From contig OZ025888.1 of NCBI GenBank assembly GCA_964019415.1, positions 190,001 through 254,000 of the forward strand: a stretch of DNA of 64,000 bases. The letters are read 5' to 3'. Source of the stretch: Ianthella basta (lineage: Eukaryota > Porifera > Demospongiae > Verongiida > Ianthellidae). Under the pieces are notes generated by a model. The model saw only the letters and a program-made list of their open reading frames with translations. It made no database searches and was not told the origin of the DNA. Both the position numbers and the translations under genes were made by a program. Shown here piece after piece: positions 44,401 through 56,149 of the stretch. The first letter of the stretch is position 1. Every line of letters starts with the position of its first letter.

Positions 44401-44598
44401 CATGTACAGCTTCCCTCATTTTACACCTGGAGGTGATGATGAAGACAATGATGACATCATATTATCTGGCACTGTTAATTGTACCTATAGATTTCAATAT
44501 AGTACACATGATCACGATCAAGCTCTGTAAAATTAATGAATAATTGTAGTTCAAGTTCGCCAAAGCTAAAAGCATGATTAACTGTTTTAAGTGCAAGT

Positions 44599-45739
44599 TC
44601 AGTGCGAGTCAAAGTAAGCAACAAGTGCTTCACGAATAGCAGCAGCACGGACACTTGACTGGGATGGAACTTGCGTAGAGGTACTGCCTGAGACAGCAGT
44701 CTGACCAGCACTTGTGACTTGCCAGTTGTCGTCAAAACCATCATGGTGGACTTCACAAACATTATGTAAAATGCAGCAGGCGGCCACTATCTGTACGAGA
44801 TACCGCTGGCTTGTGTCATTTCTCTTTAGCAGGCAACGCCACCTACCCTTGAGCCGTCCAAAAGCAATTTCGGTCACAATCCTTGCTCTGCTCAGTTGGT
44901 AATTGAACTTTCTCTGCTGTCGTGTCAGTCTTCCACAGTCGGAAAATGGCTTCATCAGCCAGGGAAGCAGTGGATATGCTGGGTCACCAAGCATTAGCAA
45001 GGGGGACATCTTGTCCACATATGCGATGTCTGGTGTCTGGAAAAAGAGTTCCCGCCTCTGCTTTGGCAAACACATTTGAGTTGGCCAAAACACGAGCATC
45101 ATGCACACTGCCGGGCCAACCAATGTACACGTCCATGAACTTGCACTGATGATCCACAACTCCTTGGAGTACAATAGAATGAAAGCCCTTTCTATTGTAG
45201 TAGTCCTTGGCATGCACCGGTGGTGCAATAATTGGGATATGGCTGCCATCAATTGCTCCAGCACATTGTGGAAACTGCCATCTCTGCCGAAACCCATCCA
45301 CTACTGCCTGCCAGCCTTCTCCTTGTGGTAGTTTTATATACTGTGGTCCTAGGATGTCAACAATTGCCTTGCACACCTGGTGGACTATCACACAGGCACT
45401 GGATAGGCCAACTCCAAACAGGTGGCTGATCGACCTGTACTCAATGTTCGTCCCGAGTCTCCAGAGGGCAATGGCAACTCGCTGATCCACAGGAATGGAA
45501 CTGCGCAAGAAGTCCTGTCTCTCCAGAGCCGGTTGCAACTCATTCACCAAATATGCGAACGTAGCACGACTTACTCGAAAATTCACCTTAAAGTCACCAT
45601 CATTCCAGCCTGGGACAATGTCCTGAAAGAAGGATGCGCTCCTAGGCTTCACCCAGAGTCTTCTTTCCAGCCGATTTCCTTGCAGGAGACGTAGTGCCGA
45701 CGCAATAGCAACGCGCGAGATCAAGCGCCACTGTGACAT
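44599..45739 (-). pseudogene. HARBI1-type Harbinger transposase, one frame break
   Basis: The ATG is at 45739. The first frame carries FFQDIVPGWNDGDFKVNFR, an HTH region (QRVAIALWRLGTNIEYRSI), the first catalytic Asp in AGAIDGSHIPI and GWPGSVHDARVLA. The second part continues in another frame from about 45010, with LGDPAYPLLPWLMKPF (second catalytic Asp) and RARIVTEIAFGRLKGRW (catalytic Glu), then CCILHNVCE, to the stop at 44599. All three DDE_Tnp_4 residues are therefore present, but one frameshift near 45000 separates them. Otherwise the gene looks well kept, so the element has lost activity fairly recently. Transcription runs towards the Myb-like gene. Confidence 0.85.
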
Positions 45740-47833
45740 CACGATTACAAGTCCAACGCTTTGCGCTGCTGCTCTCCGACGTAGTCTAGCTCGATCCAGG
45801 CGTAGCCGTCTCGAGCGCAGCCAGAAAAAGAAGCATTTCCCTCAACGACGCCATTTTCCAAAACTGGATTTTCGCACTAAGCGACGTCACACATTTATCG
45901 CCTTGTACGCTGTGTGAAAGCAAATCCGGGTCGAACCCGAATATAACCCGGATTACGATTCCGGGTTAAGCGATCCGTGTGAAAGGGTTGTATGGGAGAC
46001 AGGTACGAGGGCCGTTGGACATCTTGTGGGAGACATGGGAGGCTAAGGGGAGGAGCACAGAGAGTGTTGTGTCGTATGTGCTTGCCATGAGGGAGAAGTT
46101 AACAAGGATGCAGGAGTTGGTACAGCAGAAACCAGGCTGAGCAGAAGGTTTGGTATGACCGAAGTGCCAGATCCAGGGATTTCCAGTCCGGGGAGGAGGT
46201 TCTGGTCCTGCTCCCAACCTCTGCTAGTAAGCTGCTTGCTCGATGGCAAGGGCCCTACAAGATCGAGAAGAAGGTTGGGCGGGCGAATTACGAAGTTGAC
46301 ATGAGTGATGAGAAGAAGAGAAAACGAGTATTCCATGTCAATCTCCTCCAGAAGTGGCACACCCCCATGGGGGCATTTGTAGCCCTGGAGGACAACAGCG
46401 CTGACTGGGACAGTGAAGTACCAGCCTCTGACACTGGACCAGAAGACTAAGTTGGGTAAGGTACTGGAGTGTTTTCCAGAGGTGTTGTGCAATGAACCCA
46501 GCAAGACAACCCTGATCGAACATTGCATTGAGACTGGGTTGGCTAGCCCTCTGCGCCAACCACCATACCGGGTGCCATACGCACAGAGAGATGCAGTATT
46601 GAAGGAGTTGCAGGAGATGGAGGCGCGTGGAATAATTGAGCCTTCATTAAGTGAGTGGCCTGCCCCAATTGTTGCTGTGGGTAAGAAGGATGGAACATTG
46701 CGGCTGTGTGTCGACTACAGACAGTTGAACAGCGTCACATGGGCCGACCCTTATCCGATGCCAAGAATCGATGAGCTCTTAGATGGGATCGGACAGGCAC
46801 AGTATATTACCACCCTGGATTTAACCCGGGGTTATTGGCAGGTGCCTGTTGCAGAAGAGTCACGGCCTAAGACAGCGTTCACAACACCCATGGGGCTGTA
46901 TCAGTTCACAGTGATGCCCTTTGGGCTGTGTGGGGCTCCCGCTACGCTTCAATGCTTAATGGATTGGCTTTTGCGTGGGCTGGAAAGCAACGTGGCTGCA
47001 TACTTGGATGACATTGTCATTTTCAGCAACTCATGGGAGGAGCACCGTGACCATATCCGAACAGTACTGAACCGGCTGAAGGAGGCTGGCTTGACCCTGA
47101 AGCTGCACAAATGCCACTTGTGTTTACCTGAATGTGTTTACCTTGGGCATGTTGTTGGTAACGGGGTAGTACGCCCTGAAGTGACCAAGGTGGAGGCAAT
47201 AGAGCACTTCCCGGCACCTTCAACGAAGAAGGAAGGATACTAGCGCCGGTTTATTCCTGAGTTTGCCTCCATAGCTGCCCCAATCACCGATCTCACTCAG
47301 AAGAAACCAAAGCAGGTGAAGTGGACGGAGGAGTGCCAGGCCGCTTTCGTGAGGCTGAAGGAGATGTTGGTATCGAATCAGGTGTTGAGGAGTCCTGACG
47401 CCAATCTCCCATTTGTCTTGGAAACAGATGCCTCTGATCGGGGAGTTGGAGCTGTCCTAACTCAGGTGAACCAGGTGGGGGAGGAACACCCAGTAGCTTT
47501 CTTTAGCAGAAAACTCTTGCCCCGGGAAGAGAAGTACGCTAACTGTAGAAAAGGAATGCTTGGCAATCAGACTGGCGGTTGAAGCATTCCGTGTGTACCT
47601 CCTGGGAAGAGAATTCACTGTCAGGATTGACCAGCGTTCATTGGAGTGGCTAAACCGAATGAGGGATAGCAATTCCCGACTCACGCGATGGAGTCTAGCC
47701 CTCCAACCATACAAGTTTCAAGTCTGCCACCGGACTGGCAAGTCAAACAGCCATGCGAATGCCTTATCGCGCTGCTTCCGCGACGACACGCCAAACTAGT
47801 TTGTTGCCAAACAAGGGGGGGGGGGGGGTGGAA

Positions 47834-48253
47834 TGTGAGGGACTGGACCCTTTGTTTGTGTGTGTGTGGGCATGTTGTGTTTGTGTTCTTCTTATTTGTT
47901 GTTTGTACCTGTCATCCTGATTGCTGTGTGTATCATGTCACCTGATTAGCTGTTTGTACCCCTATATTATTGGATATGTGTTGCGTCATTTTGGTTGGTA
48001 GTGGTTGCCTGTATCTGGTCACGTCTTGTTTGTTGGTAGTGGTTGTCTGTATCTGGTCATGTCTTGCTTGAACCGGTTTTGTAGTTCCCTCCCTATTTAA
48101 GTGCATAATTCGTTTTGTACTGGCAGTTTCCCTGTGTTTGATGGTGATAATTATTGGCTCCCTAAATGTTATTTGAGTTCCTGACATTGTGTGCTTTGCT
48201 GTTGTTCGGTGTGTGCGTAAGTGGGTTGCTCCCGGTCGACAGGGTCTACAACA
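47834..48253 (+). repeat. 3' LTR of the gypsy fossil
   Basis: 420 bp starting TGTGAGGGACTGG right after a polypurine tract (G-run at about 47815-47829) and ending CTACAACA. The start matches the left end of the element at 41753. The 5' terminal copy is much shorter. Confidence 0.8.
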
Positions 48254-48442
48254 ACCATGCATGGACAACCATCACAATGCACAATATTTAGGCTGCATGC
48301 TCGTTGAAAGGTGTATGGACTATTATATTGTAACACTTCACTTCCCACCATCCCAAACACAACCTAGTGCATGCAGTGTAGACACTTTCATCTCAAGTCA
48401 TTCATAATTCGCTACATGTCAACAGTAGGCGTGGGGTCACAG

Positions 48443-48755
48443 TAGTCTCGTTCCCAGACCCACCTCCGCCGTTCTGCCAATTTTATTTAGATAGGGGGGC
48501 GGAGGAAGGGTCCGGTAACATTGCCATACCGTTTCTGTACCTGCGCATGAGTCCTGGCGCGACCAATCAGATCACAGAACGTTATTGTATTTTGCAATTT
48601 CATATGCATTTATGCACGTGATTAACTACGTTTATTCATCGGTGACTCCGCCTCCTCGGTACAGAAACGGTATGGCAATGTTACCAGACCCTTCCTCCGC
48701 CCCCTATCTGAATAAAAACGGCGGAACGGCGGAGGTGGGTCTGGGAACGAGACTA
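48443..48755. mobile_element. MITE with about 100-bp inverted ends and 9-bp target duplication
   Basis: The left end TAGTCTCGTTCCCAGACCCA is matched in reverse at the right, and the inverted arms continue about 100 bp through CATTGCCATACCGTTTCTGT. GGGTCACAG flanks it exactly on both sides (48434-48442, 48756-48764). Long inverted ends with 9-bp duplications suggest a Mutator-like family. It is non-coding. Confidence 0.9.
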
Positions 48756-49122
48756 GGGTCACAGCGGGTGAAACATATTCGAGCTCTCTACATCTCTCTA
48801 GCTAACAAGCTAAGTAACTCACCAGCAGTTAGTTATAGCCAACGCGCCCCGACTGTAGGCTGTAGTATGGAAACACGGGAGTAGCAGCTACGATACGTAC
48901 TCGGTAATGGGCTCTGGTTTCGGTACAAAATGAAGCTCCTAGCTCTCCGACTGTGGGCTGAAAGGATTCAGAGTGTGCAGTAAGTCTTGTACTCTGGATG
49001 TATCTACAGGGGTGCGCAGACTGCTCACTCTCGGAGCTCTGTCAATCTCTTGATGCAAGGGAAGGGTGAGTCCACAACTGCAATATTATGTCATGTGACT
49101 ACTATAATATCATTCCCATATT

Positions 49123-49231
49123 TAGTCTCGTACCCAGACCACTTCCGGCCGCCATTTTGAAATGGGCCATTTCAAAATGGCGGCCGGAAGTGGTCTGAAT
49201 GGCGGCCGGAAGTGGTCTGGGTACGAGACTA
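49123..49231. mobile_element. Short fold-back relative of the 48443 MITE
   Basis: 109 bp, starting TAGTCTCGTACCCAGACCAC and ending with its inverse. The interior is an inverted repeat of CGGCCGCCATTTTGAAAT plus a partial extra copy of one arm. The flanks TCCCATATT and TCCCATAAT agree in 8 of 9 positions, consistent with a 9-bp target duplication. The terminal 18 bases agree with those of 48443-48755 in 16 positions, so both belong to one family. Confidence 0.85.
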
Positions 49232-49299
49232 TCCCATAATTATTAGGATAACGGATCACACGCTATAATAGCTACATACGCAATATATATATACAGCTG

Positions 49300-49776
49300 A
49301 TATTTCACCGACAGTAGATTCTCGGCTCCACCTTCAGGCGGAGGCTTACTCAACGCTTACGCATGTCTGCCTGGCAGCAAGCCCTTCAAGGCCATGACCT
49401 GACCATAAGGTAACCGATCACCGCGGTCCCACCTGCAATTGCAGTCACTATTCACTCCAACCCCCCCATAGTAGCCACTGAAGGTATGCCAAGAGTGGTA
49501 TGGTAATTACAGGGACAAGAGCCATATTTTGGTCTCATTACATGGACCTGACAGAGCATTGGTATGTACCATTCTTTGTTGCTCCTTTCAGGATGGCAAT
49601 GGCAACATGGTCCATTTCAGTATATATGTTGCTTGGAATGAGGGCTGAATCATCATCATCCTCAGAGAAGCGTTTTCTCTCACTGCTATGTCAACTGCTT
49701 GCAGTGTGTCAGGGTCTGACACATCACCACCAAAGCACTCATGTGCACTTTCATGTGCAAAATACTACTATAGTAG
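49300..49776. repeat. Hairpin-box repeat, cluster 2 left part
   Basis: This contains one key unit (CTCCACCTTCAGGCGGAGGC, TGTCTGCCTGGCAGCAAGCC) followed by the GGTATGCCAAGAGTGGTATGG module. It continues on the far side of the pogo-like element at 52082. Confidence 0.75.
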
Positions 49777-49778
49777 TA

Positions 49779-52079
49779 GGGTGTGGCATCAATAATCGGA
49801 AGTAATCAATAATCGGTAACCAGATCTCGACCGTTACAGCTTCTTTCGCCGCGATTCTTGGTGCACATGTAGAGGAGAAGTATTCAAGAGGATGCAGAAC
49901 GTTTGGCGTGGATCCGCTTTTCCGAACACAAGATATTGCTTCAAATACGCTATTTCCGAAATAACATAAATTCGGTCGGCGACTTGTACATCGCGAAGCT
50001 AGAAGATTTGGGCACTCTTACCATCTAAGCAGGTGAGTACACTCAAGTCCTGGCCGCAGCAGAAGATTAGGACGAATTGGTTTACCGGCGACGACGCACC
50101 ACTGCCTTGAACAGGAAGCGCTGGGGTCATCAAAAATCGGAACAGAGTGAGACTACAAAATGGCGACAGGCAGAAAAGCTGGCATGTGTGGTCACTACAG
50201 CACATTGTGGAGATATGGTCAAGACTGCAGGGTGCAAGCAGGACAGTTGTACGTCTTCTCCTTGGCGCATTTGTGGGCTATCCCTGCGCACAGACAGTGA
50301 TACCACCGCGGACAGTGGTCGTACCGAACCCATTTCCTTGCCTTCAGATGCCCGCACTGCTCAGTTTGACAGTCTGACTGTTCTGGAGATGAAGGCGAGT
50401 CGTTGTTTGCTGCTGGTTGGCTGCTAGAGGCAGCCACGGAAGTTGATCCTGCTGTGTCAGTGCCACTTGCCAACCACTGCCTGTATCGTGGATCGGGTAG
50501 GTCGTAGCCTTCCTCCTTCCTCCTTGTGTACAAGCGTATCTCCTCAGTGCTGAATTGTTGTGTAGTTGGTGATGGATCTGCGGCTTGCTTATTTGCAGAA
50601 GAGGATGATTTCCTCTTCTGCAGCCATAGATATGGTATTTAGGTTGTAATGAGATGAGTGGCCATCTAAGAGAAGGAGAAGTGGCCGACTCGATGGTGCA
50701 TGCACCAGGAAGTGGTTACTGAACCACTCATGAAACAAGTCAGCATTCATCCATCCGCTGTCAGATAAACCATAGAAGGTTCCCGGAACTTCTCCCATGG
50801 TCATTTCGATCTGAAGGTGTTTCCGGTCGAAAATGACCATAGGTGGTATGCTGTACCCGCTCACGCTGGCACAGGCCATCACAGTGATCTGCGATTTGTC
50901 ACCTGATGTTAAGGTGTATGGATGCTTCTGGCCTACACTTGTAACCACTCTAGGTGGCTTTTGTGTTAGGGGCATCCCTGTTTCGTCACAATTAAAGATT
51001 TGCCCCGAACAATGGGCCAAGCCATATTCTGCAATGGTCTTTTCAAGCAAATTGAAGTAAGCTTCAATGATTTGCGGATTATTGGCGATCCCTCAGGCAT
51101 AAGAGAGGGGCTCAGCATGTCTGAGTGAGATCTCTGGATGCCGTTGGCGGAATCTGTCCCACCACCCTTTTGTCAGTTCAACATCACAATCAGGATTGCG
51201 GGCATTGACCATCTGCAGGGCAATTGCGAGCACATCTCGTCGGGATTTGGCATACCCTACTGAAGCACAACCAACCAAAAACTGTACAAGTTTGGCTTCA
51301 TCTTCATCCGTAAGATATGCTCTCCTGCCACTCTTGGCCTTGACAGGGACCTTCCCAGTTACCTTGTCATACAAGGTAGATTTGGGGACTCCGTATTCTT
51401 CAGCAGCTGCTCCTTCAGTTAGCTTGCCTGTCAGCACAGCTTCGCATGCCTTGTCCATACTAAGGATACTGTATCCTCGGTAGGTCTGAGGGCGTGTAGT
51501 AGTGAAGGGTACAGCTACTTTGTCATGGGATCTTGCAATCCTTGATTGCAAGGAAGACTGACCAGCAACACGAAGTGGAGCACAGCCAGCCATGTCTACA
51601 AGGGAACAGTCACATTTACACTCAGTAGACATTATTGTGTTTGGTCATGGCCAGCTGTTTAATGAATGTTTATTTTGGAAGCCTTATTAATGTATACTTT
51701 GTGAAGCTTTGTTATGGAGTGTGACTTAACCACAAAAAGGCATACCTTGAGGCTCGTTTGAAACGTTTCGGCACACAGTTCGCTCCCAGGCACTCAGAGA
51801 GGAAAGGGAAAGACAATTGATATAAACTGCAGTCACGGACAAGTCGCAAATTAAAAAAACCTGCAATGGGATAGTTTAGGAAGTTGCCGATTTTTGATGA
51901 CCCCAGCGCTTCCTGTTCAAGGCAGTGGTGCGTCGTCGCCGGTAAACCTATTCGCCCTAATCTTCTGCTGCGGCCAGGACTTGAGTGTACTCACCTGCTT
52001 AGATCGCGGCGAAAGAAGCTGTAACGGTCGAGATCTGGTTGCCGATTATTGATGACTTCCGAATATTGATGCCACACCC
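49779..52079 (-). mobile_element. Pogo-like DNA transposon
   Basis: 2301 bp between TA dinucleotides. The ends are inverted (GGGTGTGGCATCAATAATCG, and GGGTGTGGCATCAATATTCG on the other strand). The inverted ends are long, about 200 bp at the right (51900-52079). At the left the same sequence is interrupted by about 175 bp (49855-50028) and resumes at CTAAGCAGGTGAGTACACTC. The element carries a broken pogo-type transposase on the minus strand. It interrupts the hairpin-box repeat cluster. Confidence 0.88.
50219..51632 (-). pseudogene. Broken pogo-like transposase with PHD-like finger
   Basis: From 51632 come a pipsqueak-type HTH (KLTEGAAAEEYGVPKSTLYD) and a CENP-B type HTH (LTKGWWDRFRQRHPEISLRH). 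An in-frame TGA (about 51092) interrupts the frame, which continues in the same frame with a DDE_1 domain: first Asp in IFNCDETGMPL, second in LLLLDGHSSHYN. The third acidic residue is not present: the frame stops at about 50592 and a deletion joins it to a C-terminal tail (50533-50219) with a Cys/His finger of PHD type (CQTEQCGH, WVRYDHCPRWYHCLC, NCPAC). At least one stop and one deletion make it inactive. Confidence 0.82.
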
Positions 52080-52081
52080 TA

Positions 52082-55000
52082 TACAGCACCAGTACTGCTG
52101 TTACCAATTTGGTCAACTAGCCCATCATCATGAACCATTGCACCCAAAAGCAATGGATATCAAATTGACTTTCCAGGTTATGCCAAATTCACAGATCTTT
52201 GGTTCCCAGAAAGTTCAGAACATGGTGTGTATGCAGTAGCATGCAAAGAGGCTCCTCAGACTACTCAGTAGCATGCAATGAGTCTGCACACAAACAGGCT
52301 GATCAGTATCAATTGGTTAAATGATCTCCACCCAATCATGTCTTCACCTCTGAACTACACTCAACACCACACATGGTCACCACAGTGTATTGAAAAGGGC
52401 ACAAATGAAGGATACTTCTCTATCTCTGCACTGCACTCACTCCAAACAGCTCCTCCACGTTCAGGTAGGCACAGGCTTAGTGAACACTTGCACTTGTCTG
52501 CCTGCCTGGCAGTAAGCCGTCAAGTCTGTAATACACCACAACCTGACGATGCGGCATCACATCACCAAGAGCCAAACTTTCTGTGCATGGTATTGTGTTC
52601 ATCCACAGAACAAGAAAATTCAACTACCCAACCCTTCTCACACATGTTCTCCTTTAGTTCGGTCAGCATTTGTGCAACATCCCTTTTAGGAATTCTCTCA
52701 TCTGTCTCACATTCGACGAGACTGCAAGCAACCTGCCTGTTCTGCCGGCTTGACCACCACATTCACCGACAGTAGATTCTCTGCTCCACCTTCAAGTGGA
52801 GGCTTACTGAACGTTTACGCATGTCTGCCTGGCAGCAAGCCCTTCAAGGCCATGAGGCAACCATAGTAAAAGTGACAGGCTATGCGAGACTAATTGCCAT
52901 TCAAAGCCCTTCGAAGACACCAAGTGGTCCTCCTGCTCTGCCAACTTGACCAGCACAGTTAGTGACAGTAGTTTCTCTGCTCCACCTACAGGTGGATAGA
53001 GGCTTACTGAACGCTTGTGCGTGTCTGCCTGGCAGCAAGCCGTCGAGTCTGGAATATAATACGACCTGACCATTCGAGACTGCAAGCGAACCGTCTGCTT
53101 GCCAGTTTGACCAGCACAGTTAGCGACAGTAGAGTCTCTGATCCACCTTCAGGTGGATAGAGTCTTGCTGAACGCCACTTGCGCATGTGTACCTGGCAGC
53201 AAGCCGTCGTGTATGTAACTGACCGAGCGGCTACCGAACACCGAGGTCAAACTTCAACCGTTATTGTGCTCGTACACCACCATTGTGGCTTTCTTACTCT
53301 CAAAAGAGAGTAAGAATAGAATTACCAACCCCTTCTTGAACATGTCCTCCGTTAAGTTGGACAGATTTCTCTCATGTGTCTCACAATGAATGGGACACCA
53401 TGTGGTCCACCTGTTCTGCCGACTTGACCAGCACAGTTAGCGACAGTAGTGTCTCTGATCCACCTTCAGGTGGATAGAGTCTTGCTGAACGCCACTTGCG
53501 CGTGTGTACCTGGCAGCAAGCCGTCGTGTATGTAGCTGACGGAGCGCCTATGCAACAACCCTTTTAGGAACTCTCTCATCTGTCTCACATTCAATGAGAC
53601 TGCAAGCAACCCACCTGTTCTGCCGGCTTGACCACCACATTCACCGACAATAGATTCTCTGCTCCACCTTCAGGCGGAGGCTTTCTGAACGATTATGCAT
53701 GTCTGCCTGGCAGCAAGCCCTTCGAGGCCATGACCTGACCATGAGGCGACCGATCACCGCGGTCCCACCTGCAATTGCAGTGACCATTCACTCCAACCCC
53801 CCCATAGTAGCCACTGAAGGTATGCCAAGAGTGGTATGGTAATTACTGGGACAGGAGCCATATTTTGGTCTCATTGCGTGGACCTGGCAGAGCATTGGTA
53901 TGTACCGTTCATTGTTGCTCCTTTCATGATGGCAATGGCAACATGGTCCATTTCAGTATATATGTTACTTGGAATGAGGGTTGAATCATCATCATCCTCA
54001 GAGCAGTGTTTTTCTCACTGCTACCTCAACTGCTTGCAGTGTGTCAGGGTCTGACACATCCCGCAAACACGCAGCATGGACATTCCAAAGGAGCCAGGGA
54101 CTGTAGCACACAGAGGAATGTTCTCTGATAATGTATGCATGTCAGCGACACTTGTTCGTGTACAAGTAGACAGTCATTATATCACAGGTCTGGTGTGTAG
54201 CAAATGGGCAGAAAAGTGCAAATGGATGGGTGGATGGATGGCATGGATGTCCGGATGGTTGGTCATGTGTGTGTGGGGTAGCTTCCTGCGACCTCATGAA
54301 TGTAAGTAACCAGTTTATCACAGGAACAAAAGCACTACTTTGTGTACATTCTACTTGATCGTTTAAGTTTCTGTAATTTACACTGCTATTATATTGAATG
54401 GCGTTTTTGTATTCGATAAGCTTGAACCAATTTTCCAAATTTCAAGTGTCCCTGTGTCTGTGATTGGATCGGTCTTCGGACTTAGAGGGAGCCAGTCAGG
54501 ATTCCATGCAGAAGCATGGCCCCTGTACTCACAAGTTCTTGTGACCTTCTGGATGCAACATCCACAGACGGCACTTCGCACCCATTAGTGAGCTTTCATC
54601 ACACCCCTTGCTCACAAGATGTGGCTACCACCTTCCACCACTGGTAGTAAAGCAACCAGCAAATTTCTCTCAAACCAACCACAAGTTGTTTGGATATATC
54701 AATGACTCACACACAATTGACTAGCACAACCGACTCGACTTCATAGCGCTGCATTTCACCATGTCACCTGTGGTCTTAACTGAGACAGCGGTGCACTACT
54801 GAGTCCAGCTGGAGCTCTGGATGACACATGAATTGCAAACTCCTCAGTAGAATATACTTTCAACAGCACATGGGCAACATCCTTTCCTTCGATTACAGGA
54901 CAGCACTGTACAACACTCCATTATCTGTCATTGGACAGCAGCCGCTTCATCTTCACTGCCATTTGGACGAGCACATTCAGCGACAGTAGTTTCTCCATTC

Positions 55001-55150
55001 CACCTTCAGATGGATAGAGGCTTACTAAACCGCTTATGTGTTGTCTTCATGGCAGCGAGTCGTCGGGTCTTCCAATAATAAAAGTGGAAAGGTATACTGG
55101 CTATCCGACACTATCCGCCATTCGCTCGCTTGCCTCGCTCTCGAACCCGT
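52082..55150. repeat. Hairpin-box repeat cluster 2, copy of cluster 1
   Basis: 52082 onward resumes CAGCACCAGTACTGCTGTTA, also found at about 29360. Key units stand at about 52455, 52788, 52980, 53143, 53458, 53665 and 55010 in the same order as 29810-32030, so whole clusters were duplicated, not single units. The GGTATGCCAAGAGTGGTATGG module lies at 53820. No conserved coding frame. Confidence 0.75.
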
Positions 55151-55524
55151 CGAGGCTTGAATGTACCACGACCTGACCATGCGTTAACCGATCATCCCCT
55201 TTAGTAGTCACTGAAGGTATGCCAAGAGTGGTATGGTAATTACAGGGACAGGAGCCATATTTTGGTCGCATTGCGTGGACCTGACAGCATCGGTAGACGT
55301 AGGTGAATCGCTGGTCTTTCGGTGGCCACAGCCATTCCGTTCTACTTTATACCGGCAGTTGATCTCTGTGGCTCGGGATAGTGGTCTCATCTGATTTAGC
55401 TGCATGCCTCTGAATCGGGTACTGGCGTGCCGTCTCGGGCTTCTTGATCTGATTCGGCCGCACTTCTTTCTCCACAGCATGCAGTGTGGGGAAGGGGCAG
55501 GAGATGCCGTAGCTAATTCATCCA

Positions 55525-56125
55525 GTGGAAGGCCCTGTCACTTCCTGGATGGCCGGACACGGGTGGTCCGCATAAGGGCTTGTCGTGAGCATTGGCGAAA
55601 TACCCCTGTAGCCAACGCCCTTGATTGGGGAAGCCAGTACAATATTAAGTAGCTATTCCCCGCAGACATTTCTATTTTACCTGTTCGTGTCCTAGGTAAC
55701 GTGCCTTCCACTATTAGGTTGTGAGTCAATGATATGAAGACAGGAAGGAACACTTCAAAATTCAGTTCTTTTCATTTGCAACACCTTGCAATGGGTGTAT
55801 GAGAGAGGCTAGCTTGCAAGACTGCACACTGTGAGTGCATGGGGGCAGGAGCTTGGTGTATGAGGAGGAGTATAGCTAATGGAAAGACCCTGTCACTTCC
55901 TGCTTGCATGAGTGGACGGATATATACATTAGTGTTTCCTATAAGGACTTGCCATGATGGTTGGAAGCTATATGAAATACCCCTGTAACCAACGCCTTTG
56001 ATTAGGGAAGCCAGTACAATATTAAGTAATTCCCCACACTCAGTCATTTCTATTCTATATACCTGCCTGTATCCTAGGAAATGTGACTAGCTTCCACTGT
56101 TGGGCTGTGATTCAATGATGATGTA
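55525..56125. repeat. Direct duplicate pair, about 210-250 bp each
   Basis: About 55525-55735 and 55870-56125 share CCTGTCACTTCCTG, GAAATACCCCTGTA(G/A)CCAACGCC, GGGAAGCCAGTACAATATTAAGTA and TCCTAGG in the same order. A G-run of about 19 bases follows at 56141-56160. Non-coding. Confidence 0.7.
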
Positions 56126-56149
56126 GTAATGCATTGGGTAAGGGGGGGG

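Larger units (their letters stand above)
42899..45990 (+). mobile_element. PIF/Harbinger DNA transposon, two genes, nested in gypsy
   Basis: The element is 3092 bp with inverted ends (CACCCTTTTCACACGGAACG, and on the other strand CAACCCTTTCACACGGATCG). It is flanked by the 3-bp target duplication TAT (42896-42898, 45991-45993). Subterminal sequence is rich in AACCCGGAT-type repeats in both directions. It carries a plus-strand Myb/SANT-like gene and a convergent minus-strand HARBI1-type transposase, the standard two-gene layout of the superfamily. It lies inside the integrase region of the gypsy fossil, so it is the younger of the two. Confidence 0.93.
41753..48253 (+). mobile_element. Ty3/gypsy LTR retrotransposon fossil, Gmr1-like order
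   Basis: The element runs from TGTGAGGG to CTACAACA and is flanked by the 5-bp target duplication ACCAT (41748-41752, 48254-48258). Recognisable parts, in order, are gag with a CCHC zinc knuckle (CHACGELGHFQQDC), an aspartic-protease-like stretch, integrase-derived sequence, reverse transcriptase with YLDD, RNase H, a polypurine tract and the 3' LTR. Integrase lies before reverse transcriptase, as in the Gmr1 group, unlike most gypsy elements. It is broken in several places and cannot be active. A Harbinger transposon has inserted into the integrase region. Age: old enough to have decayed and received another element, but its target duplication is still perfect. Confidence 0.85.
48254..49300. 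other. Displaced upstream region of gene E
   Basis: From 48254 the sequence matches about 6785-7580 upstream of gene A, with two MITEs inserted. Before the gypsy insertion it was next to gene E. If it holds the promoter of E, that promoter is now about 6.5 kb further away. No gene is seen. Confidence 0.6.
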
